From Bugula neritina (lineage: Eukaryota; Bryozoa; Gymnolaemata; Cheilostomatida; Bugulidae): a DNA stretch of 49,500 bases. The DNA is taken from positions 840,501-890,000 of the forward strand of contig OZ037772.1 of NCBI GenBank assembly GCA_964035545.1, in the 5' to 3' direction. Shown one piece after another: positions 13,178 through 23,933 of the stretch. The position numbers and the translations under genes are program-made. Under the pieces are notes generated by a model. The model did not search any database. It was given only the letters and a program-made list of their open reading frames with translations, and was not told the DNA's origin. The first letter of the stretch is position 1, and the number at the start of each line of letters is the position of its first letter.

Positions 13178-13698
13178 AATGATAATCATAATCATAATGA
13201 TAGTTACCTCCAGTTACCTCCAGATTACGATCATGCTAGACCACTACGTAGCAGAAGCGGCATGCCTCATATGTTTACGGTTGGTCAGAAAGTAAAATGC
13301 ATACAATAGTCCATAAATTGGTTGCAGTGTGTGTTGCAATATTGTTTATCAGTACGGGTAAGTTAATCTGTCAATGTTTAGATTATTTTGTGTGTAAATT
13401 AGTCTTGCAAGGATTGTTCCCTTTAAGGTCACGGTTTGTCCGTGGCAAGAAGCTGTTATAATAGCAGTTATTATTGGTGCTGACTGATTTTGGCTGTCCT
13501 AGTGTTTGGGCCCTAGTTTGGATAAAACTTTCCGGGGTAATTATTAGTTCGTCATACGCTGCAGAGAGTGCTGGGTGATATTCTTCCTTTTGGAGTATCC
13601 TCATAAGGAGTCTTAGTCGTTGAGTTCTTCTTCTTTCATCGAGGGCGGCCTCGTTAATGATAATGTCAATCACCAATGATAATCATAATCATAATGAT
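13178..13698 (-). mobile_element. Second LINE 3' fragment with 24-bp target duplication
   Basis: The minus-strand frame 13383-13676 contains RLRLLMRILQKEE, AAYDELI and YYNSFLPRTNRDLK. These match the C-terminus of the neighbouring LINE (HRITLLMRILSDE, AYDELL, HNSFLPRSIRDLR). The insert (13202-13674) is flanked by the same 24 bases, AATGATAATCATAATCATAA plus TGAT, at 13178-13201 and 13675-13698: a target-site duplication. Its 3' tail repeats GGAGGTAACT twice. Only the last ~470 bases were copied, as is usual for LINEs. Confidence 0.8.
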
Positions 13699-14553
13699 TA
13701 TTATTTATATTTATAAATTATTATTAATATTGATATTATAATTTTATGTTTATATTTTTGAGTTATACTTTAATAACAATATAACTATAATGATTGTCAT
13801 ATATCATTGAATTTGACATTTGATTTGTCATTTGATCAATTTTGACATCAATAAGTTGATAATAAATATTGTTAACATAATGATAATGTTCTTGTTGCTG
13901 TATTTTAAATAATAAAATCTCAATAGTAATAGTTGTAGCATAAGTATAAGTTTAAGTTAACGTCTAGGCACGTCTTGAGTTTGTGATGTAACTAAATCAA
14001 TATCAAGTTCAAGTTGTGATACCCTCATGATTATGATTATAATGATCTTTGTACTTTATAGAGCATGATTACTCGATATTTCTTACTCTTATTCTAAAAC
14101 AAATGTTCATTTTCATACTTGTGTTGTTATTAAACTATATCAATAGCTAAAGGCCTGATTCTAGTTTTGAATGTTTAAAACGTACTTAACATACTGCACT
14201 TGCAGCTCTATTTTTCAAAATACATCCTTTAGTTAATGATGCTATATTAATAGTAACTTCAGCTACTTAGTAAGAATTTGCATACCATGCACTAAATCAA
14301 CTTCATTGCAACTTTGAGCAAAGTAAAGCTACATCTGTTATACTAATACCTTGGTGATGTTTTCTGGCATATCACTTTTTTTGCTAAGAAAGTTTCTACA
14401 GCCCCTTAATTCTCAGCTTGTAGAAGGCATACAGTACTAACTTTTCTCTTTCGTTTATTACAAGAATATATGACACTATCTTCCTATTTCTCTTCAATTT
14501 TTTGTATTCATATTTTTTTAGATTTGTAATTACGACTACACTACTGTTGATAG
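13699..14553. other. AT-rich interval, no gene seen
   Basis: TAAT-type low-complexity DNA to about 14060, then unique AT-rich sequence with no convincing frame. Confidence 0.4.
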
Positions 14554-14823
14554 GTTTGGATTTTCTCCCACATTTACAATGACAAAAATGGATTTGATTT
14601 TCACACGGAGTCTTATATGCTGTTTAGCTGTGAAGGAACTGTTAGCTGCGGCACAAAACCACTTGAAGAAATTCTCCTGACAGATGCACACTCAAGGCAG
14701 ATGGAAAATCGTCTCGAATCAAACAAAGCGTTGCGAAACGACTTGAATTTTTCAAACAAGTGTGGTAACCAAACCTTGCACCTACTCAATGGAATGTCCA
14801 ATAGATCCATGTGGGCCTTCAAA
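14554..14823 (+). CDS. Unassigned exon upstream of the collagen gene
   Basis: Between a GATAG acceptor and a GTGAGT donor, 90 codons are open, including HIYNDKNGFDFHTESYMLF, SCEGTVSCGTKPLEEILL and SNKCGNQTLHLLNG. I do not recognise the domain; the three Cys and the polar make-up fit an extracellular segment. A second frame starts ATG at 14588 in good context and encodes MDLIFTRSLICCLAV..., which looks like a signal peptide. So this stretch could instead be the first exon of the collagen. Its outgoing phase 0 does not match the phase-1 entry of the exon at 15841, so the link to the collagen is unproven. Confidence 0.35.
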
Positions 14824-15284
14824 GTGAGTTGGCTAATTTATTTGATATTTATTTTTATTCATCTGATATCTAGTGAAACTATTTGCAGTATGACTTGGTG
14901 GCCATGTTGCAACTTAGAGTAACTATAACTTTGAGATTGTAAGCTAAAATCTACACAATATGTTCATTAAAACTGGTTTTTGCTTGTCTCCAATTGTAAT
15001 ATTAACTAATTATTTGTCTTCCAAAACTTGACTTCCAGAATTTTCTTCTAACCCATCAAATCTATAGTATAACACTAAATCCTCACTTCCTTTCTCTATA
15101 ACCCTGGATTATATTAGCTCAGTATAAATTTTTAGGCTCAGTTCCTTAGAATATATAGTGTTTTATGGTTAATTCAACTTAGCATGTTATGCACCGGCTG
15201 CTAATTTTTAGATATGTGAGACATTTTTAGAGGTGTAAGCTATGATCAAAAAGTCAATCTTTTTTTACTTTGCTCTCTGCTATT

Positions 15285-15540
15285 CTTTCACCATATTCTA
15301 CACTATTCTACCTTATTCTTGCACACCATTTTTTACGTATTGCATTAGATTCTAATTTTTTACCTACTCTTACACCACATTCTACCTTATTTTACCTTAT
15401 TCTTGCACCATATTCTACATTATTTCACCTTATGCTTGCACCATATTCTACATTATTCTACCTTATTCTTACACCATATTCTAAATTATCCTTACACCAT
15501 ATTGTACATTATTCTTACACCATATTTTATTCAAGTGTTG
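15285..15540. repeat. Degenerate CACCATATTCTACATTATTC tandem repeat
   Basis: About ten imperfect units of 20-30 bases built from ACACCATATTCTAC and CTTATTCTTAC. Overlapping open frames here are by-products. Confidence 0.65.
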
Positions 15541-15840
15541 GATGCTTGGGGAAAGCCACCGACCGGATTTTATGGGTTTTTAGTGTATAAGTGCTTTCTG
15601 ACTCTCATCAGTTTGTATAATACAAGAACCCAGTAGAATCACTGAATTGGTATAACATAGAGATATTATGTTGATCAGAAATTTACATGATGTAGCAGTG
15701 CAGCTCAATGAAGTCATTCTGGAAAGTTAAATAATTCTCTTTTAGACATTGCTTTGTATAAGTCAGACTGAGCATGTGACATTCATTCTAATAATAGACA
15801 GGATGTTCAGGGGCAGACAACTTTCACCTTATCATTGCAG

Positions 15841-16077
15841 GGTCCTCTGGTCTGTGCCTGTATGGGAAGTGCCGGGTTATATACGATAATAATGGTGATC
15901 CCAAGGTCATGCCCAAACCACAGAGGTGTTCTGTGTCAAATGGAGTGTCGGACTGCGCCGGCAATTCCGGTATACCAGGTTCCGAGTGTATTACCATCAG
16001 TGGTGGAGAGGAAGGAGGTTGTTGGTGTACAGGGGGTACTCACTACTACAACCGAGCTTGTGTACCTGACATGACTA
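15841..16077 (+). CDS. Collagen N-terminal Cys-rich module exon
   Basis: Open in the phase set by the next exon, it holds eight cysteines: two in GLCLYGKCR, then QRC, SDC, SEC, the pair in GGCWCTGG, and RAC. It ends ...VPDMT before an A|GTAAGT donor. The spacing fits neither a typical VWC module (ten Cys) nor a clean WAP core, so I leave it unnamed; its place ahead of the helix suggests an N-propeptide. The next exon enters in the matching phase and starts with an acidic non-collagen linker before the first Gly-X-Y. Confidence 0.6.
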
Positions 16078-16081
16078 GTAA

Positions 16082-16292
16082 GTGTGTATCTACAGTGTGT
16101 ATCTGCAGTGTATATCTACAGTGTGTATCTACAGTGTATATCTACAGTGTATATACAGTGTATATCTACAGTGTATATCTACAGTGTGTATCTACAGTGT
16201 ATCTACAGTGTGTATACAGTGTGTATACAGTGTATATCTATAGTGTATATCTATAGTGTATATCTACAGTGTATATCTACAGTGTATATCTA
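16082..16292. repeat. TGTGTATCTACAG minisatellite in a collagen intron
   Basis: About 17 units of 9-13 bases (TGTATATCTACAG, TGTGTATACAG) starting directly after the 16078 donor. Confidence 0.85.
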
Positions 16293-16744
16293 CAGAGTGT
16301 CTCCTCTGAAATAATCGGAAGTATCGCTTGAGTTTCACGTTTTCTTGTATTACCGGGTAACTACTTGTATTATCGGTTGGCAATGCCTACTTGTATTATA
16401 CTTTAATCTTGTTTTGCAGAGGACAGAAAGGGAGACTCGGTCCCAAAGGACATCCGGGATCTTACCGAACTTATGGAGAGGAAGGGTTCACCCGATGTTG
16501 ATGGCCTGCCTGGTATACCGGGCAATCCCGGAGGTGCAGGAGAAAGGAGACCACCTGGTTTCCCAGGAGACACCGGACTTTTTGGAGAACCAGGTAATGT
16601 TTATGCTCAATTGAGTTTAATCTGTCAAGTTATGTTTGGATATTTTTCATTTTCGTTATTTTCTATTTGTTACGTGGAAAGGGAGAAAACTCTGTCTCGG
16701 AGCATTTTTGTTTCTTCAGAAAACTTTGGATTATTTGATTATGG

Positions 16745-16900
16745 TCTACACAGGGGTGTAGACAGACTAAAACACAGGGGTGTAGACAGACTAAACTACA
16801 CAGGGGTGTAGACAGACTAAACTAGACAGGGGTGTAGACAGACTAAACTACACAGGGCTGTAGACAGACTAGACTACACAGTGGTCTAGATGGACTAAAC
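16745..16900. repeat. ~26-bp minisatellite in a collagen intron
   Basis: About six units of ACACAGGGGTGTAGACAGAC followed by TAAACT, with slight variation. Confidence 0.8.
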
Positions 16901-17825
16901 CTACTATGAACTTATAACTACCCTGCGTCATGCTGTCATGACGTCTCTATTCTCTCCTATAATATGACATTTATTTAGCGAGCAGATTTCTAGTGGGCTT
17001 TTCTATAGTGACCAGTCACACTGTTTATTATAGCAACATAGAAATCAAGTTGAAAACTAGTTGCATCTGTTGTGATGCTATCATCCGGTGCTTACAGGTA
17101 GAGACGGAGCACCTGGACCACAGGGTTCACGAGGTGTTGAGGGACCAGACGGCTCTGACGGTGCACCTGGTGCCCCTGGAACTCAAGGAGAACCCGGGCC
17201 TGTTGGTAAATACTAAATGCTACTCTTTGTATAACACAGGCTGTATTTGATATGAGTTTCCTATCTCAGCAACTCATCACTTCGCGTTTAACATTTCTAC
17301 TCTCAGATACAATCTTGTTGTACAGGTAAACCCGGTGAAGATGGATTTGACACAGAACCCGGACCTAAAGGTGCTGCTGGAGCTGCTGGTGAACCCAGCC
17401 CAGCCGGACCTCCAGGTCCTACTGGATTCCCTGGTCCACGAGGAAACACTGGCCCAGTTGGTCAACCAGGAGATGTCGGCCTTGTCGGCTTGAAGGGTGC
17501 TCATGGAGAGGCTGGACCTAAAGGCCCAAGAGGTACGTTCAGCTTATGTATACAAAACTCATATACATGACTCTTCTATTAACTGCTAATAACTCAGTAG
17601 GTTTTCATTCCCAACATTATGAACTGAGAATGTAACAAAAAGTAACCAACTATTACAGGACCAGCTGGTACTGACGACTTTAGCGGAGAACGTGGACCTA
17701 AAGGAGAGCCCGGTGCAACTGGAGTTACTGGACCACCTAGTCTGCCCGGACCTGCTGTCTTGATGGAAAGCTTGGACCAATGGGTATTCTAATCATTTGT
17801 TGTTGTTGGTCTGTGCATTGCTGAA

Positions 17826-18183
17826 TTACCTTATCTTCTGCTACCATCTTATCTTCTTCTACCATCTTATCTTCTGCTACCATCTTATCTTCTGTTATCA
17901 CTTTATCTTCTGCTACCGTCTTACCTTCTGCTACCACCTTACCTTCTGCTACCATCTTATCTTCTGCTACCATCTTATCTTCTGCTACCATCTTACCTTC
18001 TGCTACCACCTTACCTTTTGCTACCATCTTATCTTCTGCTACCATCTTATCTTCTGCTACCATCTTATCTTCTGTTATCACTTTACCTTCTGCTACCACC
18101 TTACCCTCTGCTACCACCTTACCTTCTGCTACCATCTTATCTTCTGCTACCACTTTACCTTCTGCTACCATCTTACCTTCTGC
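17826..18183. repeat. 18-bp minisatellite (CTTCTGCTACCATCTTAT)
   Basis: About 20 copies in the intron after the 17783 donor. Because 18 is a multiple of three, both strands stay open: the minus strand gives VAEGKM/VAEDKM hexapeptides (frame 17737-18216) and the plus strand a YHLIFC-type frame. I regard these as by-products. Confidence 0.9.
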
Positions 18184-18309
18184 AGCGTCCTGTGTTAAAT
18201 TAGTAACATCTAACATTTTTATTGCAAGTAAGTCACAGAAAATACATTCAAATTATTAATTCATATTCATAGTGTAAACACTTTGAATAAACTTCCGTAA
18301 GTTTATAAT

Positions 18310-18505
18310 CACTATCCCTGTGAGAACCCCTGATTGAAAGGTGCTTAAGGCCGGCTGGAGACTATTTTGTAATGTGCCATACGAGCAGTTATGACTGGGT
18401 GCTCTTCCCAACATCTTTGCTGGTGTTTTGACTCAACCTACTGCCCTCATGTTTCTTCAGTCAGCACTCTAGCTACTACACCATGCCTGATTCCTTGACA
18501 CTCTG
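18310..18505 (-). mobile_element. tRNA-derived SINE in a collagen intron
   Basis: On the minus strand, an A-box-like TGGTGTAGTAGCTAGAGTGC (18464-18483) is followed 34 bases on by a B-box-like GGTTGAGTCAAAAC (18425-18438). This is the spacing of an RNA polymerase III internal promoter. The body continues to about 18310. Borders are not defined. Confidence 0.5.
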
Positions 18506-19002
18506 AATATGACTTAAATTTGAGTTGGAAAATATTGCTAATTTGATTTAAAATCTTTATTATCGTCACTGTAGTCTTTCTTTTGGCCATTTTGTAGATT
18601 CACTCACTTCCATGTAGTCCTGTCACTCTATCCTCCATTTACAATTTCTCTATTCACTCTTTCAGATGTTGTATAAGAATATTTGTTGTACATTTAATAT
18701 GTTGTGTTGCATTTGGCTACTTTTTATAAATGATCTCTGAACATAGCTGATATTGTTAAGCTACTATCCTCGCAGGTGCCGCCGGCTTGGACGGACTTCG
18801 GGGTAAACAGGGAGAGCCAGGCCACCCGGAGTTAGAGGAGAAAGGGGCCTAGAGGGCAGAGTGGGACCTGAAGGCAAGCAGTTAGTGACCTCTGGTGACC
18901 CCTAGTCATGACCTCTATAACTTTTGGCCATAGACCTCTAAGTGTAACTTCACTAGCAAAATATATTCTCTAGAAGAGCGTAGAACATTTGTTCACAATA
19001 TA

Positions 19003-19258
19003 ATATAATTATACCTATATAGATATATGATAATATCTGTATAGATATTATCATATATCTATATAGATATATGATCATATATGTATAGATATTATCATAT
19101 ATCTATTTAGATATATGATAATATCTGTATAGATATTATCATATATCTATATAGATATATGATAATATCTATACATATATGATCATATATCTATATAGAT
19201 ATATGATAATATCTATACAGATATTATCATATATCTATATAGATAATATCATATATAC
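19003..19258. repeat. Self-complementary AT repeat (ATATCTATATAGATATATGA)
   Basis: Alternating TATAGATATATGATAATATC and its inverse for about 255 bases, so the tract can fold into long hairpins. It lies in the intron between collagen exons 18776-18873 and 19454-19547. Confidence 0.85.
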
Positions 19259-21226
19259 TAGGTTTCCCTCACAGATATGCTATATGCTATATACTTCAAC
19301 TGACAGGATTACTATCCTTTGACTGCATTCCATGGATCATTTTTACTATACTGTTTACATATCTAGTATATTTCTAGAAATGTTGAAAAATGTGGTGTTC
19401 CAAATTTGTTAAATGACCACTTGTAATGCATACTGGTGTTGCTTGGTTCATAGGACCTGTCGGACAAGCTGGAGAAACTGGCCCAGCTGGTATACCTGAT
19501 CCAACTGGCTCAATGGGAGTCACAGGAGAACCCGGATCTGATGGAAGGTAATATTTGTGTTTCACTTCGCCCTATTCAGCTTCTTGGAACTTTTTATCTC
19601 TTTTGTTTTTATAATTTGTTGTCAATTTTTTCAGAGATGGTTTACCTGGAGTGCCGGGTGCTGATGGTAGACCTGGGGAGCAGGGTGATCAAGGACCTCC
19701 TGGCCCCATGGGTCCAGTGGGAAACCCCGGTAACCAGGGGCCTGAAGGTGCTCAAGGAGACAAGGGTGATAAGGCAGGAACATTCTTTATTCAGTTTGCT
19801 CTTTATTTCAGTTCTCTGGTTTTCCACTAGTCAATCCTGTAGTTGTTTATTTGTTTTAGTTTATTTATGTTAATACTAGAGTTGCTTCAGTGACATCACA
19901 TCATGTAATATATTACATAACAGTACAGTACATAGCAATGCAGTATAATACACCATAATATAATATGTTATACAATACAATATTGTTACAGAAAATAGAA
20001 TTCACTAATATCTCACAGCTAAGTTGTGTCTCCTAAATATATTCATTACTATAGGGGCCAGCTGGGCCACAGGGTGCTTCTGGACCAACTGGATTGTCTG
20101 GACCAGCGAGTCCACGTGGGCCAACTGGTCCTCAGGAACCCCAGGGAGCTAAGGTATGAATTAAGTTGAACCTATCTTTGTCCTTAGTTATTGGCCATCA
20201 ACAGAATCATGGCTCTAAGAGTTTTCCTACCTGGTAAGAAGGTAAGGCAACTCCTAACTCATGATAATATGAATGGTGCTGCTGTTGTAGGACCCACTGG
20301 TTTCCAGGGACCTCAGGGATTTCCCAGATCTCCGGGTATTGATGGTGAAAGAGGAGATGTCGGATAACTTGGTATTGCTGGACCACCCGGGCTACTGGGT
20401 GCTGATGGCAAACAAGGAATAACTGGTTCTTCTGGTGCTATGGGTGCTATGGGACCACCTGGACCTGATGGTGCTAAGGTAAACACTTACACTGTTAACA
20501 GGTTATTGTTATTCATCTTGTTGGTTTAGTGGTAATAAGCCAATAGTTTGTATTTCTAGGGTGAACAAGGGAGAGATGGGGAAATGGGTAGTCTCTGCAG
20601 ACCTGGACCACCTGGACCACCTGGTGAAGCCCCAGTATTTGGTTAGTTATTAGCAAAACTGAATCATTGTTCATTACTTGTATCTTTTTTATTTTCTTTC
20701 AACTGTATATTGATGATCTTTTGGGAATTTCATCCATAGCCTGTGATTGAAGCTTTTATTTTATTCTACCATGGGTTATGTTAGGTGCTCCCCCTATGAT
20801 GATGAGTGCAATGATGTCCAACGGTAAAGGTGTACAAGCAGATGATGCAGGCGCCAACAATGAGCTCTATAATATGTACCTCAGTGAGTAATGGCCATGA
20901 TGTGCTTTGATGTTGCCCGATTTGTAGCAGAAAGGCTCTTTTGAATGCTGTTTTGGAACTCAAATGATGGACCTGTTTCAAATTGTTTGTATGTTTAATT
21001 TGCAGACAAACAATTTTATAATTTACTGCTAGAAACTATTATAATAAAACTATAGACAGCTGTTATAATGTGTTTCTCCTCCTAGCATTGATGATTGACA
21101 TTCTTGTTTGATGAGTCACCTATTTAGTTCGTTTCTCCAGTTAAATGTTTCTACATTCTGACATATTATATAATGTTGATTTTATTGCTGTTAGCTTACA
21201 TAACTACTTCCACCTTATTTCTCTAG

Positions 21227-22689
21227 AAACAAAAGTAAGGGACGGGTCTAAAGACAGCCCTGTTAGAGACTGTAGAGAACTCTTCACTGAAAACCCAGAG
21301 TTCAAGAGTGGAACTTATTGGGTGAGAGAAGATGCCGATATGTTTCTATTTTCTCTGCTCAGAGGAAATCTGCATCTAAGTCTAATGACTGAAATTTTGT
21401 GAACATGTTTGACATTCTACAATTACTACTCCTAAGATGTCAATATAATGCCATGCAAAGTTTTTACAGATATTTAATGAATTCTGTATATTCTACCGCT
21501 GAACCGGTTTTAGGAGTTTTATTTGATTTTAGCATTGTGTTAGTGTGAAATAGAGAAGTTGTATTCTCTATTGTTTGTTGTCAGGTGGATCCAGATGGTG
21601 GCTCCATAGCTAATGCTATCCAGGCTTACTGTCGCAAGGAAATGAAGAGCACTTGCATCATTGTACAGACCTTCGAGTTTGCCACCAAATCGTACGTCAC
21701 CCAGCAGCTAGATAATCAGCCATTCGTTGCTAAACACATGGGAACAGCACTCGTAAGTGTTTATCTTGTATCAACCATGACTGTCTTAGTAATAGTCAAA
21801 AATATTCAAAAGTTTTATGTTGATGAGTATTGCTATAGTAACATATTTGTTTACTGTATAGATGTTGATAAGTATTGCTATAGTAACGTGTTGGTTTCCT
21901 GTATGGATGTTGCTAGTCACCAGATACTAGTCCTCTACTATGTTGCTAGTCACTTGATAATCTGAACATTCACTGGCTTCTTCCTAAGCTGAACGAGTTG
22001 TTGGCATGACTATTCCTTTTGCTGATTGTAGATGTATAAACTCAGTAGCAGTAGAAGACGCATACGGTGGGAAGAATAAGTCAGTCATTTTATATACAGC
22101 TGGTGATAAAGAATACACAGCAACAGTCAGCAGGTTCCAATATTCAGTGCTGCAGGATGATTGCAAGGTATGTAAATCTGACCTGTATAGTGTAAATAAG
22201 ACCTATATACTGTTAATCTGACCTATATAATGTAAATCTGACCTATATAGTGTAAACCTAACCTATATACTGTAAATCTGACCTATATGGTGTAAATCTG
22301 ACCTATATAGTGTAAATCTGACCTATATAGTGTAAATCTGACCTATAAAGTGTAAATATAACTTATATAGTGTAAATTCTACCTACATATGAACATGATT
22401 GCGATAGTTGCATCTTTTTGTATTGATATACAATATAGCTTGCCTTTGAGGCTTTTTAACAACTACTAATGAGTTCAACCCAAAAGCACTTTGATTTCTG
22501 TGCAAGTTTAGAGTTTTGAGTTTGCCCTCTGCAATTTTGTAGTATTCCAAATCATCAGAAGCTCAGACAGTGATTGAGATTTACACCAAGACCCCCACCC
22601 ACTTGCATATTATTGACATAGCTCCTGGTGACATCGGGACCACCCACAAAGAGTTTGGGGTTCAGCTTGGAGAAGTCTGCTTTTCATAG
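21227..22689 (+). CDS. Fibrillar collagen C-propeptide (COLFI) exons
   Basis: Four exons. First: RDCRELFTENPEFKSGTYW. Second: VDPDGGSIANAIQAYC, then KSTC and the rest of the beta-rich core. Third: CINSVAVEDAYGGK, then SRFQYSVLQDDCK. Fourth: TVIEIYTKTPTHLHIIDIAP, then EFGVQLGEVCFS and TAG. These align block by block with COLFI domains (PExKSGxYWxDP, CxNSVA, RFxYSVxxDxC, IIDxAP, EFGxxxGxVCF). This domain selects and trimerises chains in the ER. The two Cys that normally make interchain bridges (C2 before PEW, C3 after DPNQG) are Glu and Ser here. The domain is otherwise intact. Confidence 0.85.
22165..22390. repeat. 20-bp minisatellite (TGTAAATCTGACCTATATAG)
   Basis: About ten copies directly after the donor at 22168, in the last collagen intron. 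Confidence 0.85.
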
Positions 22690-23395
22690 ACTCATATCTA
22701 ACAACAGTGTTATTTGGCTGATTTTTTAAAACTGTCCCTGATTTGAGAATTAGTGGCCAATCAGAGAATGCAATCAATGTTGGTTGGCTGAGACCAGCAG
22801 TCTGATTCTTATATAACCTAATTTTTAACTGAAATATTTGATTACTCTAAATAAATTTATCCGAGACTTCCAAGGCAGTGATGGTGATTTTTGTACATAT
22901 AAATTTGGAGGAGTTTAGCTATAGGGTTTATGCTGTTTTTTAATTATTCCACCATAACCTGAGATTGTGAGTAGTAATTCTAGAATGAGGTAGGGGGGGT
23001 GTAACGCCCCTCCATATGACTTTATATATTTAGAAACTGTTGTTAATTTAGTAATTCTGTTGGTGCTGCATTTTTAAATTCATTTAATCCAATCATTTCT
23101 CTGATATTGCAAAATATATTTTACCATACGGTGCTACGCAAGTTACTTCTCAGCTTGTAAATTTCATCATCAAATAATTATAGTACTAAAGTTGGTCACA
23201 GATTTCTGATAAGCTGCAGTTTTCAGATCTGATTATTTAACCTATTCATCCTGAAATTAGACATTGTTAGTTTAAAATGGAATTTAACATATGTTTTAGT
23301 CACTTAGTTCCAACTGTGTTGACCATATCAACATTTTAAATTTTACTTTGGCTGCTATGAAGTATATAAGCAAATGGCATTAAGTTATTAATATA
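22690..23395. other. Intergenic, no gene seen
   Basis: Follows the collagen stop. AATAAA at about 22850 (TAAATAAATT) could be its poly(A) signal. Otherwise AT-rich unique sequence. Confidence 0.35.
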
Positions 23396-23400
23396 TAATG

Positions 23401-23750
23401 AGGTTTGCAAAGACTTAATATACCAAGCAACTGTGACAAGACATGCCAATAACTCCAGCCAATCATACATAGGACTTTGTTCAACTACCTTCAAAGCCAG
23501 ACTCAACAACCATAAAGCCTCTTTCTACATGCAGATAAAGCCAACAGCACACAACTCAGCAGACACATCCGGGAGTTAAAACAAAAACAACACGAATTTC
23601 AGCCTAAAATGGATCATTTTAAAAATTTGTAAATCATACTCAAACCTAATCAACAGATGTAACTTATGTAGCTATGAGAAATATGTAATTTTGAAACAAC
23701 CGGAGTTATCCACTCTCAACAAACGCAAAGAGCGAAGTGTGAGAATTCCA
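23401..23750 (+). pseudogene. Penelope-like element GIY-YIG endonuclease remnant
   Basis: Frame 1 reads VCKDLIYQATVTRHANNSSQ, then SYIGLCSTTFKARLNNHKAS. After a frameshift comes LSRHIRELK, then another break, then NRCNLCSYEKYVIL and STLNKRKE. The order Y(x)G...F..R..NH..SF, LS..I..LK, RCNLC..EK, LNKR is that of the GIY-YIG nuclease region at the C-terminus of Penelope-like retroelements, which nicks target DNA. Two frameshifts and several stops make it inactive. The RT half is not visible upstream. Confidence 0.65.
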
Positions 23751-23933
23751 GGCTGGTGACCTGCCACACACAGTGCGTGTGTTGCGAGTGCAAAATATTA
23801 TTAGCAAATGATGTTAGCGTTAAACTTTACTGCTCGCCTACAGACGTTTGTTTTAAACAGCGTCACCAATTTGGATATTATAAAAGCGGAAATGCAAAAT
23901 ATATAAAACTGTTTTAATTCAGCTCAGTATATT

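Larger units (their letters stand above)
15841..22689 (+). pseudogene. Fibrillar collagen alpha-chain gene, apparently decaying
   Basis: Exons read: 15841-16077 (Cys-rich N-terminal module), 16420-16593, 17098-17205, 17326-17532, 17659-17783, 18776-18873, 19454-19547, 19635-19773, 20055-20153, 20291-20478, 20560-20641 (Gly-X-Y helix), 20785-20883 (telopeptide), 21227-21321, 21585-21752, ~21991-22167, 22543-22689 (C-propeptide, TAG stop). Most helix exons join in phase 1, later ones in phase 0, as a spliced gene would. Fibrillar chains trimerise through the C-propeptide and form extracellular fibrils. Damage: one G lost near 17757, one near 18828 and one at the 20291 acceptor; TAA at 20365-20367; a phase mismatch before 22167; and about ten helix glycines replaced. 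The helix is about 136 triplets, far below the usual ~338. Confidence 0.8.

Noticed and set aside
16420-16510. Frameshift in the first collagen helix exon
   Set aside because: One frame shows GQKGRLGPKGHPGS by chance, but with the incoming phase 1 the exon reads openly through DVDGLPGIPGNPG, so no shift is needed.
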